Positions 1 to 5,972 of a DNA stretch of 6,238 bases are shown piece after piece. The notes under the pieces are model-generated. The model did not search any database. It was given only the letters and a program-made list of their open reading frames with translations, and was not told the DNA's origin. Position numbers and translations under genes: made by a program. The DNA is from Bacteroidota bacterium (GTDB lineage Bacteria; Bacteroidota; Ignavibacteria; UBA10030; UBA6906). The stretch lies in assembly GCA_003541875.1 (NCBI GenBank), contig DPLS01000309.1, forward strand, positions 383 through 6,620. Direction: 5' to 3'. The number at the start of each line of letters is the position of its first letter. Positions within the stretch are counted from its first letter, which is position 1.

Positions 1-1093
1 CGAGGTTGGTCAGGAAGATGATCCCCAGGTGCACGGGATTGATGCCGTACCCGAGTGCGACAGGGGTAATCAGCGGAACGACAACGAAGATCGCGGAGAA
101 AATATCCATCATCATCCCCACAATAATGAGGAAGATGTTGAGGACAACAAGGAACATCGTCGGGCTGGAGATAAACGTTTTGGTGAACTCAAACAGCTTC
201 ATCGGCACTTCCTGATCCACAAGGTAGTTCGTCAGGCCCATTGCCGTGCAGATGATCATGAGGATCGCCCCCACGAGCAGCATGCTGTCCTTCATCACCC
301 GTGGTATATCCTTGAAGAGGTTCAACTCCTTGTAGACAAACACTTCAATGATGAGTACGTAGAATGCTGTGACTGCCGCAGCCTCCGTTGCAGTGAACAC
401 GCCTCCGTAAATCCCGCCTATGATGACAATGGGAAGGGGAATTTCCCATGCGGCCGCCTTGATGGCAGAATAGGCGTTTGGCCAGGTGAAGGGCGTCTTG
501 GGGATATGCATCTTCTTTCCCTGTCTGATCCCGTACGCCGAAAGGACTATAACGAGAAGGATTCCGGGAATAATGCCTGCTGCAAAGAGCTTGTCGATGC
601 TGATGTTGCTCGTAATTGCATACAGGATCAATGGCAAGCTTGGGGGGAACAGAAGTCCAAGGCTGCCCGATGTAGTGATAAGGCCGAGCGAGAACCTCTC
701 TGGGTACTGTTCTTTGAGAAGGATGGGATAGAGCAAGCCACCGAGAGCGACAATTGTTACACCGGAAGCTCCAGTGAACGCGGTGAAGAGGGCACATGTC
801 CCCAATGCAACGACTGAAAGCCCGCCCGGGATGGTGCCAAGGAACGCTCTTGCAAGGTTCACCAGCCGAGTTGGGGCATTGCTCTCGGCAAGGACATATC
901 CGGCGAATGTAAACAGTGGGATTGCCACGAGCGTCGGGTTGCTGCCGATGCGATACAGCTCGACGATCACCGCGGAGGTGCTGATTCCTTGCCCCGCAAA
1001 GGCGAGCATGGAGATCGCTCCGATGATTGTGAAGAGCGGGGCGCCAAGAAGCGCAAGAAGAGCCAGGCCAAGTCCGACGAGGAACGTCTGCAT
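1..1093 (-). CDS. dctM: TRAP transporter large permease subunit DctM (3' end cut by window edge)
   Basis: This is the large membrane subunit of a tripartite ATP-independent periplasmic (TRAP) transporter, the ion-coupled channel that receives substrate from the DctP protein. Reading the minus strand from ATG at 1093 gives 364 uninterrupted codons before the left edge. The family is usually about 425-430 residues, so some 60-70 C-terminal residues are missing. The chain is almost entirely hydrophobic helices. Family signatures are visible: FTGASG (106-111), SGSLGLLFPPS (142-152) in the first transport domain, GGIYGGVFTATEAAAVTAFY (226-245) at the start of the second repeat, and a PVHLGIIFLTNL stretch (353-364) at the edge. 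The start is supported by GGAGG 10 nt upstream (1104-1108). The dctQ stop codon is only 2 nt before the ATG, so the genes are co-transcribed and probably translationally coupled. Substrate cannot be read from this subunit. Confidence 0.95.
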   Translation of the reverse strand, partial: MQTFLVGLGLALLALLGAPLFTIIGAISMLAFAGQGISTSAVIVELYRIGSNPTLVAIPLFTFAGYVLAESNAPTRLVNLARAFLGTIPGGLSVVALGTCALFTAFTGASGVTIVALGGLLYPILLKEQYPERFSLGLITTSGSLGLLFPPSLPLILYAITSNISIDKLFAAGIIPGILLVIVLSAYGIRQGKKMHIPKTPFTWPNAYSAIKAAAWEIPLPIVIIGGIYGGVFTATEAAAVTAFYVLIIEVFVYKELNLFKDIPRVMKDSMLLVGAILMIICTAMGLTNYLVDQEVPMKLFEFTKTFISSPTMFLVVLNIFLIIVGMMMDIFSAIFVVVPLITPVALGYGINPVHLGIIFLTNL

Positions 1094-1095
1094 TG

Positions 1096-1596
1096 CTACC
1101 GTGCCTCCGCGTGCTTCGTGAATGTACTGAGGATATTCTCGATTGCTTTGATGATGAAATGAAAAGCAATCAGCAGATAGCCGGAGGGAATGATGAGCAA
1201 TGCCACCCACGTCTGAATTCCCAGCACCAGCTCACCACCATTGAGGCGTTCTTCAAGAACATATTCCCACGCCGCTGCTGTCAGGTAGTAGCAGACGATT
1301 GCAGCAAAGGTACTTGTGAAGATCAGGACAACATGTCTCGTACGAGCGGACAGAAACTTGGTGAGCGCATCGATGCTGATGTGGCGCTCCTCGCTTGTTG
1401 CGAGTGCCGCCCCGACAAATCCGGACCAGAGGACCAGGTGCCGAACGATTGTGTCGGCCCAGACAACGCCGGTGCCGAAGAAGTTGCGGAGCACCACCTG
1501 CGTGAATGCGAGCAGCACCATGCTGCCCAGAAATGCAACAAGCAGACCGAACTCTATCTTATGGAAGAAACGATCAAGCGCACGAAGGAACTTCAT
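1096..1596 (-). CDS. dctQ: TRAP transporter small permease subunit DctQ
   Basis: This is the small four-helix membrane subunit of the TRAP transporter, which pairs with DctM in the inner membrane. It has 166 residues, normal for DctQ. Hydrophobic segments lie at about 16-36, 52-67, 87-110 and 128-150. Family-typical residues are the QVVLRNFFGTG loop (33-43) after helix 1 and the WADTIVRHLVLWSGFVGAALA stretch (46-66), followed by SEERHISIDAL (68-78). The ATG overlaps the dctP stop in an ATGA arrangement (1593-1596). No strong Shine-Dalgarno precedes it, so translation is likely coupled to dctP. Two nucleotides separate it from dctM. In the Treponema TPAT system Q and M are fused, whereas here they are separate. 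Confidence is high from context plus sequence. Confidence 0.94.
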   Translation of the reverse strand: MKFLRALDRFFHKIEFGLLVAFLGSMVLLAFTQVVLRNFFGTGVVWADTIVRHLVLWSGFVGAALATSEERHISIDALTKFLSARTRHVVLIFTSTFAAIVCYYLTAAAWEYVLEERLNGGELVLGIQTWVALLIIPSGYLLIAFHFIIKAIENILSTFTKHAEAR

Positions 1597-2612
1597 TTCG
1601 AGGATTTGTGCTGTGAACGGAAATCGCTTATGGTCTTGTCGATTCGGTCGAGAAATGCTTGATCATACTGTTTTCCAACGAGGGATTGGCGTGCCCGCTT
1701 ACCTGCGGCTGAGTACTCCTCCATTGCTTTCGGGGTGTTGGCCTCGATGATCTGGACACCGGTCTTCTTCAATGTTTGGATTGCATCGGCATTTTCCTTC
1801 CGGCTCTTCAATGTCAGATCGCGCATGAACTTCTTCCCATTGCGCGTGAGGATCTCCTGCAAATCAGTTGGGAGTTTGTCGTACATTGTTTTGGAGACCA
1901 CGACAGCACCGGAGGCGTCCGCAAGAGGGATGTTCATCATGTACTTCACCCGCGTGTTCCACTGCAAGACAATGCAGGCAAGCGGCGAAGTGTACGCGCC
2001 GTTGATGAGTCCCGTTTGCAACGATGTCAGGACGTCAATCACTGAAAGCGGTATGGGTTGAATATCGAACGCCCTGAACGTGGCCTCTGCAATGGGATCG
2101 CCTTCCCACATCCACATCTTCACCCCCTTCATGTCGGCGGGAGATCTGACTGGTGCGTTGGTGTACACATAGACGAATCCGACCTCCGCCCAGCCCAGAT
2201 TCACAAATCCGTTGTCGAGCAGCGCTTTGTTGAGCTCCGCGTCGAGTTGACCGTAGAGGTGGTCCACCTCATCATAACTTGCAAAGAGGAACGGCGAATC
2301 GAGAATGCGGAGTTTGGGTGTTATCTTGCCAAGCCCGAACCCCGTGAGACCAGCGCTGTGAAGCTGGCCCAACCGGATTTTCGGGATGACATCCTTGTCT
2401 TCTCCCTGTACACCCCCGGCGTAGATCTTGAACCCAAGTCTGCCGCCGCTCTCCTTGCGGATGGCGGCGTCATACTCCCTCATCACATTCAACCAGGTGG
2501 AGTTTTCGGGAGCAATAGTGGCAAACTTAATAGTGAACTCCTGCGCGAGCGCATTGGTCTGGAATCCCAAGCCGAGTGCCAACCCTGTTAGCGCCGTGAA
2601 TATCCGTTTCAA
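1593..2612 (-). CDS. dctP: TRAP transporter substrate-binding protein, DctP family, lacking the usual ligand-binding arginine
   Basis: This is the periplasmic solute-binding protein that captures substrate and delivers it to DctQM. It has 339 residues, normal for the family. A Sec signal peptide covers about residues 1-24 (MKRIF, hydrophobic core, then NALA-QEF). The mature protein begins FTIKFATIAPENSTW, typical of DctP. The hinge and binding region reads TNAPVRSPADMKGVKMWMWEGDP (151-173), followed by SLQTGLINGAY (197-207). Canonical members have Gly-x-Lys-x-Arg here, the Arg forming a salt bridge with the substrate carboxylate. In this protein that position is Trp167 (codon 2112-2114). There is no lipobox, so the protein is probably soluble in the periplasm. 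The start is TTG at 2612, chosen because AAAGGAG (2619-2625) lies 6 nt upstream and because it yields a clean signal peptide. tatT lies 78 nt upstream in the same direction. The ligand is unknown. Confidence 0.95.
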   Translation of the reverse strand: MKRIFTALTGLALGLGFQTNALAQEFTIKFATIAPENSTWLNVMREYDAAIRKESGGRLGFKIYAGGVQGEDKDVIPKIRLGQLHSAGLTGFGLGKITPKLRILDSPFLFASYDEVDHLYGQLDAELNKALLDNGFVNLGWAEVGFVYVYTNAPVRSPADMKGVKMWMWEGDPIAEATFRAFDIQPIPLSVIDVLTSLQTGLINGAYTSPLACIVLQWNTRVKYMMNIPLADASGAVVVSKTMYDKLPTDLQEILTRNGKKFMRDLTLKSRKENADAIQTLKKTGVQIIEANTPKAMEEYSAAGKRARQSLVGKQYDQAFLDRIDKTISDFRSQHKSSK

Positions 2613-2618
2613 ATTGTT

Positions 2619-2625
2619 CTCCTTT
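2619..2625 (-). promoter_or_regulatory. Ribosome binding site fixing the TTG start of dctP
   Basis: The minus strand reads AAAGGAG, then 6 nt (AACAAT), then TTG at 2612. This strong Shine-Dalgarno match at good spacing supports the rare TTG initiator, which is immediately followed by a Lys-Arg signal-peptide N-region. Confidence 0.75.
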
Positions 2626-2651
2626 GTTGAATAGATTGAGTCCTGCTTCTT

Positions 2652-2663
2652 GACACCAAACCC
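2652..2663 (+). repeat. 12-bp intergenic motif GACACCAAACCC, copy 1
   Basis: This is an exact copy of the motif at 3662-3673, in the same orientation, and it lies in the 78-nt gap between tatT and dctP. ATCAT follows both copies, after 3 extra bases here (2667-2671 region) and directly at the other. The function is unknown; it could be a protein-binding site shared by both intergenic regions. Confidence 0.5.
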
Positions 2664-2690
2664 GGAATCATTGGTATTACGCCATACACA

Positions 2691-3554
2691 TCAGAACAAA
2701 TCTGCTCTCTTTATCTGGAGGAGCCTGGCTTTCCTTTTTGCTATGGCGTTTCCCAGTCGGAACTTCGGAAGGACGTCAAGGGATGTTTGATCGACAGTCG
2801 TTAGCAGCTCGTCAAAGAGAGTCTCGTTGAGTGTTTGTACAGCATAGGATCGGGCGAAGTACACATGAGTCATAAGGAACTTCCCATCATTGATGCGCAG
2901 CGCTCTCTCAAAATGCTGGCGGGAAAGCTCGGGGTCGCCTCCCAGCATTCGAGCGCGACTCCCATACAGCGTCCCAAGAAACACGTCAGCACCTGCGTAG
3001 TAAAAAGCTGAATCGGCAGTGGCAACGAAATTCATCATCACCTCGGTCTTCGGCAGCGTGGCAATGGCGTCGGGATCGGACAGGGAGAGGTTCAGATAGC
3101 TTCCCAAGCCAAATGCCGCCCAGAAAATTCCGGGTACAGCTTCTTTTCCGCGTTTTGCCAACTCGGCCTTTAGCTCATCCACCGAACCGTCGAACGCTTT
3201 GGAAAGTTCCTCATCCTGTCGGACAAGCCGCAAAGCGTAGTCAGTTGCGCGTCGGTAAAACACCTTTGCCCGTGCAGGATCGGTGTCCTCAACAAAACCG
3301 AGGGCATAACTATTGTATCCCTCTGCCAAAAGGCGGAGAAGTCTGGCGTCATCAGGCTTGTTCTTCAGCATCACCTCCAGAAGCTTCAGGTTCGATGGGA
3401 GGGCCTGGGCTGCGAACTCGAGATCCTGTTCCTCTGTCAATGCTTCGAAGCCGTCCTCAATGATGCCACCCACACTGGAAACGGCAATAGACTGGATGCA
3501 ACCCGCGAATGAGAGTAGTGCGATAGTGCAACAAATGGGAAGAAGTGGTTTCAT
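2691..3554 (-). CDS. tatT: TatT-like TPR lipoprotein associated with a TRAP transporter
   Basis: This is a predicted periplasmic lipoprotein of 287 residues. It resembles the TatT family (T component of TPR-protein-associated TRAP transporters; type member Tp0956 of Treponema pallidum, which binds the partner P protein). The N-terminus is a lipoprotein signal (MKPLLPICCTIALLSFAGC) with Cys19 as the lipidated residue. After it comes a TatT-like opening (IAVSSVGGIIEDGF, 23-36), then helical TPR-like segments. These are at about 53-90 (LKLLEVMLKNKPDDARLLRLLAEGY), 93-112, and 188-250 (including PELSRQHFERALRINDGK). The ATG at 3554 is preferred over an in-frame upstream ATG at 3638: it starts the lipoprotein signal directly, has a weak GA-rich RBS, and lies about 20 nt below a candidate promoter that the longer form would cover. 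It is first in the tatT-dctP-dctQ-dctM operon. The assignment rests on recognised sequence character plus location beside dctP. Confidence 0.85.
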   Translation of the reverse strand: MKPLLPICCTIALLSFAGCIQSIAVSSVGGIIEDGFEALTEEQDLEFAAQALPSNLKLLEVMLKNKPDDARLLRLLAEGYNSYALGFVEDTDPARAKVFYRRATDYALRLVRQDEELSKAFDGSVDELKAELAKRGKEAVPGIFWAAFGLGSYLNLSLSDPDAIATLPKTEVMMNFVATADSAFYYAGADVFLGTLYGSRARMLGGDPELSRQHFERALRINDGKFLMTHVYFARSYAVQTLNETLFDELLTTVDQTSLDVLPKFRLGNAIAKRKARLLQIKRADLF

Positions 3555-3583
3555 TGTGTCTCTCTTGCGAAATTTGCGGTGAA

Positions 3584-3612
3584 AATATAGCCAAAATTCT
3601 TCCAGAATCCAA
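3584..3612 (-). promoter_or_regulatory. Candidate promoter of the tatT-dctPQM operon
   Basis: On the minus strand a -35-like TTGGAT (3607-3612) is followed, after 17 bp, by a -10-like TATATT (3584-3589, five of six matches to TATAAT). This would start transcription near 3577, about 22 nt before the tatT ATG. The TATATTTT run also approaches the TAnnTTTG element of Bacteroidota-type promoters. No experimental support exists, and consensus matches are common in AT-rich gaps. Confidence 0.5.
3596..3608. repeat. Short inverted repeat ATTCT-TCC-AGAAT in the divergent promoter region
   Basis: Perfect 5-bp arms (3596-3600 and 3604-3608) flank 3 bp and overlap the candidate -35 box of tatT. The right arm, read as CCAGAAT (3602-3608), is also the inverse of ATTCTGG at 3650-3656, which touches the -10 box of the response regulator gene. 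It could be an operator, but arms this short can arise by chance. Confidence 0.3.
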
Positions 3613-3622
3613 GACCCTCGCT

Positions 3623-3651
3623 TTGCAAGTATTGGCAAAATGAAGTACTAT
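3623..3651 (+). promoter_or_regulatory. Candidate promoter of the two-component operon
   Basis: TTGCAA (3623-3628), a 17-bp spacer and TACTAT (3646-3651) resemble a sigma-70 promoter, with four of six matches in each box. It would start near 3658 and leave a leader of about 37 nt. The -35 box lies back to back with that of the tatT promoter, 10 bp away. Confidence 0.45.
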
Positions 3652-3661
3652 TCTGGTGGCC

Positions 3662-3673
3662 GACACCAAACCC
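3662..3673 (+). repeat. 12-bp intergenic motif GACACCAAACCC, copy 2
   Basis: This is the second exact copy of the motif seen at 2652-2663. It sits just after the predicted transcription start of the response regulator gene and ends 21 nt before its ATG. Downstream placement would suit a repressor site or a leader element, but the opposite orientation of the other copy relative to its transcript favours a DNA-level role. Confidence 0.5.
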
Positions 3674-3694
3674 ATCATCAGGTAATCTCTCGTT

Positions 3695-4366
3695 ATGCGT
3701 ATACTAGTTGTAGAGGATGAAAAGAAAGTCGCCCGGTTTATTCAGCAGGGTCTGGAAGAAGAACACTATACGGTGGACGTGGCGCACGATGGTGAAACGG
3801 GTTTGCACATGGCGGCATCAGAGAACTACGATCTTCTCATCCTTGACGTAATGCTACCGAAGAAGTCAGGTTTGGATCTGATCAGGGAATTCCGCGCAGG
3901 GAAAGGGGTGGCGCCTGCGCTGATGCTGACCGCCAAGAGCGCGACAGAAGACAAAGTTGCCGGACTCGACAGTGGTGCTGACGACTACCTGACCAAGCCG
4001 TTTGCCTTTGCGGAACTTCTCGCTCGTGTCCGGTCTCTGTTGCGCCGGAGCTCCAAAGAGAAGTCGACAGTGCTTACCATTGCCGACCTTGAGCTTGATA
4101 CCGTGAGTCATAAGGCGAAGCGTGCCAGCCGCATAATCGAACTGACGGCAAAGGAATACTCGTTGCTTGAGTACTTCCTGCGGAACAGGGACCGCGTGTT
4201 AAGCAGGACCATTATTGCCGAACATATCTGGGACTACAACTTCGACACCGGCACCAACATCATTGACGTCTACGTGAACCATTTGCGGAACAAAATAGAG
4301 GGCGCTGCTGAAATGAGACTCATTCACACCGTGAGGGGTGTCGGATACGTTATGAAGGAAGAATAA
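3695..4366 (+). CDS. OmpR/PhoB-family DNA-binding response regulator
   Basis: This is the cytoplasmic transcription regulator of a two-component system, 223 residues, full length. The receiver domain covers about 1-115, with acidic pocket Glu7/Asp8, phosphoacceptor Asp51 (LLILDVMLPKKSG), switch Thr79 (MLTAK) and Lys101 (LTKPF). The winged-helix DNA-binding domain covers about 126-221. It contains ELTAKEYSLLEYFLRNRDRVLSR (149-171), the recognition region TNIIDVYVNHLRNKI (187-201) and the wing HTVRGVGYVM (211-220). It is closest in feel to CusR/CopR-type regulators, but that does not prove a metal signal. The start gives the normal MRILVVEDE N-terminus. Its Shine-Dalgarno is poor (only AGG about 12 nt upstream). 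It is followed after 3 nt by its histidine kinase. The TTAA direct repeats at 5854-5889 are a plausible binding site. Confidence 0.96.
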   Translation: MRILVVEDEKKVARFIQQGLEEEHYTVDVAHDGETGLHMAASENYDLLILDVMLPKKSGLDLIREFRAGKGVAPALMLTAKSATEDKVAGLDSGADDYLTKPFAFAELLARVRSLLRRSSKEKSTVLTIADLELDTVSHKAKRASRIIELTAKEYSLLEYFLRNRDRVLSRTIIAEHIWDYNFDTGTNIIDVYVNHLRNKIEGAAEMRLIHTVRGVGYVMKEE

Positions 4367-4369
4367 CCT

Positions 4370-5842
4370 GTGAAGTTCTGGGTACAATCCATACGGGCAC
4401 GGCTGACGTTTTGGTACACCCTGCTTGTCCTCTCCACGCTGCTTGCCTTCGGGGGGTTTGCGTACTACTACACAAGCAAAAACCTGTCTGAGAATCTCGA
4501 CCTCTCTCTCCGCACGGAAGTAGGGTGGGTGAGGGACTATATCCAGCCACGGGAGAGCAAGGTGAAACCCACCAAGCGATCTGTAGAGTCGCTGATGCGT
4601 CAGAGAATGAAGCAGCAAGTCGAAACTCCAGATACACTCGAAGGCGAGACGGCCGAAGAGGCAGATGAAATCTGGAACCAGATTTTTCAGCATACACTGT
4701 ACAGCCCCAAGAAGACGTTTGTTCAGGTTTCGGACCGGAAGGGAACGTTACTGTATCGCTCGATCAACCTCGGAGAGGACACGTTGCGTCTTGACGCGAA
4801 AGTGGTGCGGGATACCAGCTTCCTTGAGTATGCGTGGCTTAACGAACAGTCCATTCGAGTCGCGGTTCTGCGCGAAAGGAACTTCACGTTCCTTGTTGGA
4901 TACCCCGTTGCCGAGCTGCGTGAAGCCCTGGAGAATCTGTTTTGGATTTTTCTTGTCCTGGTGCCCATTGCTCTCACAGTCTCGATCATTGGTGGCCTCT
5001 ATCTTGCCAACAAGTCGCTTGGCCCTGTTGATGAAGTGACCACACGGGCTCGCCGGATTACTGCAGAGAATCTCGACCAAACGATTCCGGCGCGGAATGT
5101 CGATGATGAAATTGGAAGGCTTATCTCGACGTTCAACGACATGATCCGACGCCTGCACGATTCGTTTGCACAGGTGCGGCAGTTCTCTGCCGATGCATCC
5201 CATGAATTGCGAACGCCCCTTACCGTGATGCGAGGAGAGATCGAACTTGCATTGCGTAATCCGAAAACTCCCGAGGAATATCGTCAGGTGCTGGAGAGTT
5301 CGATGGAAGAGATCATCCGGATGAGTTCCATCATCGAGAACCTCCTGACGCTTGCAAAAGCGGATCAGGGGTCGTACGAAGTGAATCTCTCCGAGGTGAA
5401 CCTCGGGTCTCTGGTGCAAGAGCTGTATGACGATGGTGAGATCCTCGCTGAAGGTAAACACATCCACGTTGCATTGACAAGGAATGACCCAATTACCATC
5501 GTGGGCGACAAGGTGCGACTGCGCCAGCTCTTTCTGAACCTTATCGACAACGCCATCAAGTATACACCTGAAGGCGGAGCGGTGATACTTTCAGTTGAGC
5601 GGCATGACGGTGCCGCAATCTTCAGAGTTACAGATACAGGTATCGGTATTGCCCCCGCTGACATTGACAGGGTGTTCGATCGGTTCTATCGTGTGGACAA
5701 GGCACGCTCAAGAGAAGTCGGCGGGACCGGTCTCGGCCTGTCAATTGCCAAATGGATTACCGAGCTGCATCGTGGCACAATTACCGTAAAGAGTGAAGTG
5801 GATAAAGGGTCAGTCTTTACAGTTGAACTTCCGATAAACTAG
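4370..5842 (+). CDS. Membrane sensor histidine kinase, HAMP/HisKA/HATPase
   Basis: This is the partner kinase that senses an envelope signal and phosphorylates the adjacent response regulator. It has 490 residues. TM1 is at about 13-34, a periplasmic sensor region at 35-188, TM2 at 189-212 and HAMP at about 213-265. The dimerisation/phosphoacceptor helix has SADASHELRTPLT (273-285) with His278. The ATPase domain shows the N box (LFLNLIDNAIKYTP, Asn390/Asn394), G1 DTGIGI (422-427), F box FDRFYRVD (436-443) and G2 GGTGLGLSIA (451-460), so it looks catalytically intact. The sensor region includes FVQVSDRKGTLLYRS (117-131), reminiscent of CusS-type kinases, plus a charged stretch at about 61-102. 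I see no cysteine in the protein, so metal sensing is not supported. The start is GTG at 4370, with AAGGAA 9 nt upstream inside the end of the regulator gene. The ligand is unknown. Confidence 0.95.
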   Translation: MKFWVQSIRARLTFWYTLLVLSTLLAFGGFAYYYTSKNLSENLDLSLRTEVGWVRDYIQPRESKVKPTKRSVESLMRQRMKQQVETPDTLEGETAEEADEIWNQIFQHTLYSPKKTFVQVSDRKGTLLYRSINLGEDTLRLDAKVVRDTSFLEYAWLNEQSIRVAVLRERNFTFLVGYPVAELREALENLFWIFLVLVPIALTVSIIGGLYLANKSLGPVDEVTTRARRITAENLDQTIPARNVDDEIGRLISTFNDMIRRLHDSFAQVRQFSADASHELRTPLTVMRGEIELALRNPKTPEEYRQVLESSMEEIIRMSSIIENLLTLAKADQGSYEVNLSEVNLGSLVQELYDDGEILAEGKHIHVALTRNDPITIVGDKVRLRQLFLNLIDNAIKYTPEGGAVILSVERHDGAAIFRVTDTGIGIAPADIDRVFDRFYRVDKARSREVGGTGLGLSIAKWITELHRGTITVKSEVDKGSVFTVELPIN

Positions 5843-5853
5843 CCCCTCCGGCA

Positions 5854-5889
5854 TTAAGATTTATTAACTGCTCATTAACTGCCCGTTAA
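5854..5889 (+). promoter_or_regulatory. Tandem TTAA direct repeats, probable OmpR/PhoB-family binding site
   Basis: TTAA cores begin at 5854, 5864, 5875 and 5886, spaced 10, 11 and 11 bp. The middle two extend to an identical ATTAACTGC (5863-5871 and 5874-5882). Direct repeats on a one-turn period are the usual arrangement for PhoB/OmpR-family dimers. The last repeat lies 16 bp before a possible -10 (TATGGT, 5906-5911), where a -35 box would be, as in activator-dependent promoters. It is placed upstream of the exported-protein gene and just after the kinase gene. The regulator that binds is inferred, not shown. Confidence 0.55.
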
Positions 5890-5905
5890 TCCGTTTCCGG
5901 TACCT

Positions 5906-5911
5906 TATGGT
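5906..5911 (+). promoter_or_regulatory. Candidate -10 element for the downstream exported-protein gene
   Basis: TATGGT matches four of six positions of TATAAT. No proper -35 hexamer is present at the right distance; the last TTAA repeat is there instead. This fits activator-dependent initiation near 5918. It is weak on its own. Confidence 0.3.
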
Positions 5912-5920
5912 AGTTTTTGG

Positions 5921-5937
5921 ACAGGGAATAACCCTGT
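5921..5937 (+). other. Small hairpin in the leader of the exported-protein gene
   Basis: ACAGGG (5921-5926) and CCCTGT (5932-5937) form a perfect 6-bp stem with a 5-nt loop. No T-tract follows, so it is not a good intrinsic terminator for the kinase operon. It could stabilise the downstream leader RNA, act as a palindromic protein site, or be chance. Confidence 0.35.
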
Positions 5938-5972
5938 GTTCACACCCCTATTAACCCAAGGAGCAAAGCTAT

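Noticed and set aside
29..817. 262-aa plus-strand open frame rich in His, Asp and Cys
   Set aside because: It lies wholly antisense to dctM, whose frame gives an unmistakable TRAP permease; composition is that of an antisense shadow and there is no signal or domain.
345..1169. 274-aa minus-strand open frame rich in Arg, Ser and His
   Set aside because: It is out of frame with dctM on the same strand and extends into dctQ; the dctM frame carries the family motifs.
1093..1662. 189-aa plus-strand open frame opposite dctQ
   Set aside because: Antisense shadow of dctQ, with no recognisable domain.
2058..2591. 177-aa plus-strand open frame opposite dctP
   Set aside because: Antisense shadow of the 5' part of dctP.
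2655..2675. ACCAA/TTGGT inverted repeat in the tatT-dctP gap as a regulatory hairpin
   Set aside because: A 5-bp stem with an 11-nt loop is too weak to support a structure.
2613..2690. Possible internal promoter for dctP (TTGGTG with TCTATT on the minus strand)
   Set aside because: Both boxes are weak matches and the spacing is 18 bp; not enough to call.
3555..3638. N-terminal extension of tatT to an upstream ATG at 3638
   Set aside because: The added 28 residues are charged and would bury the lipoprotein signal; the region is better explained as promoter and leader.
4748..5467. 239-aa minus-strand open frame opposite the kinase gene
   Set aside because: Antisense shadow of a well-supported histidine kinase.
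5921..5937. Hairpin as an intrinsic terminator of the two-component operon
   Set aside because: The stem is only 6 bp and no T-tract follows, so it is recorded as a hairpin only.
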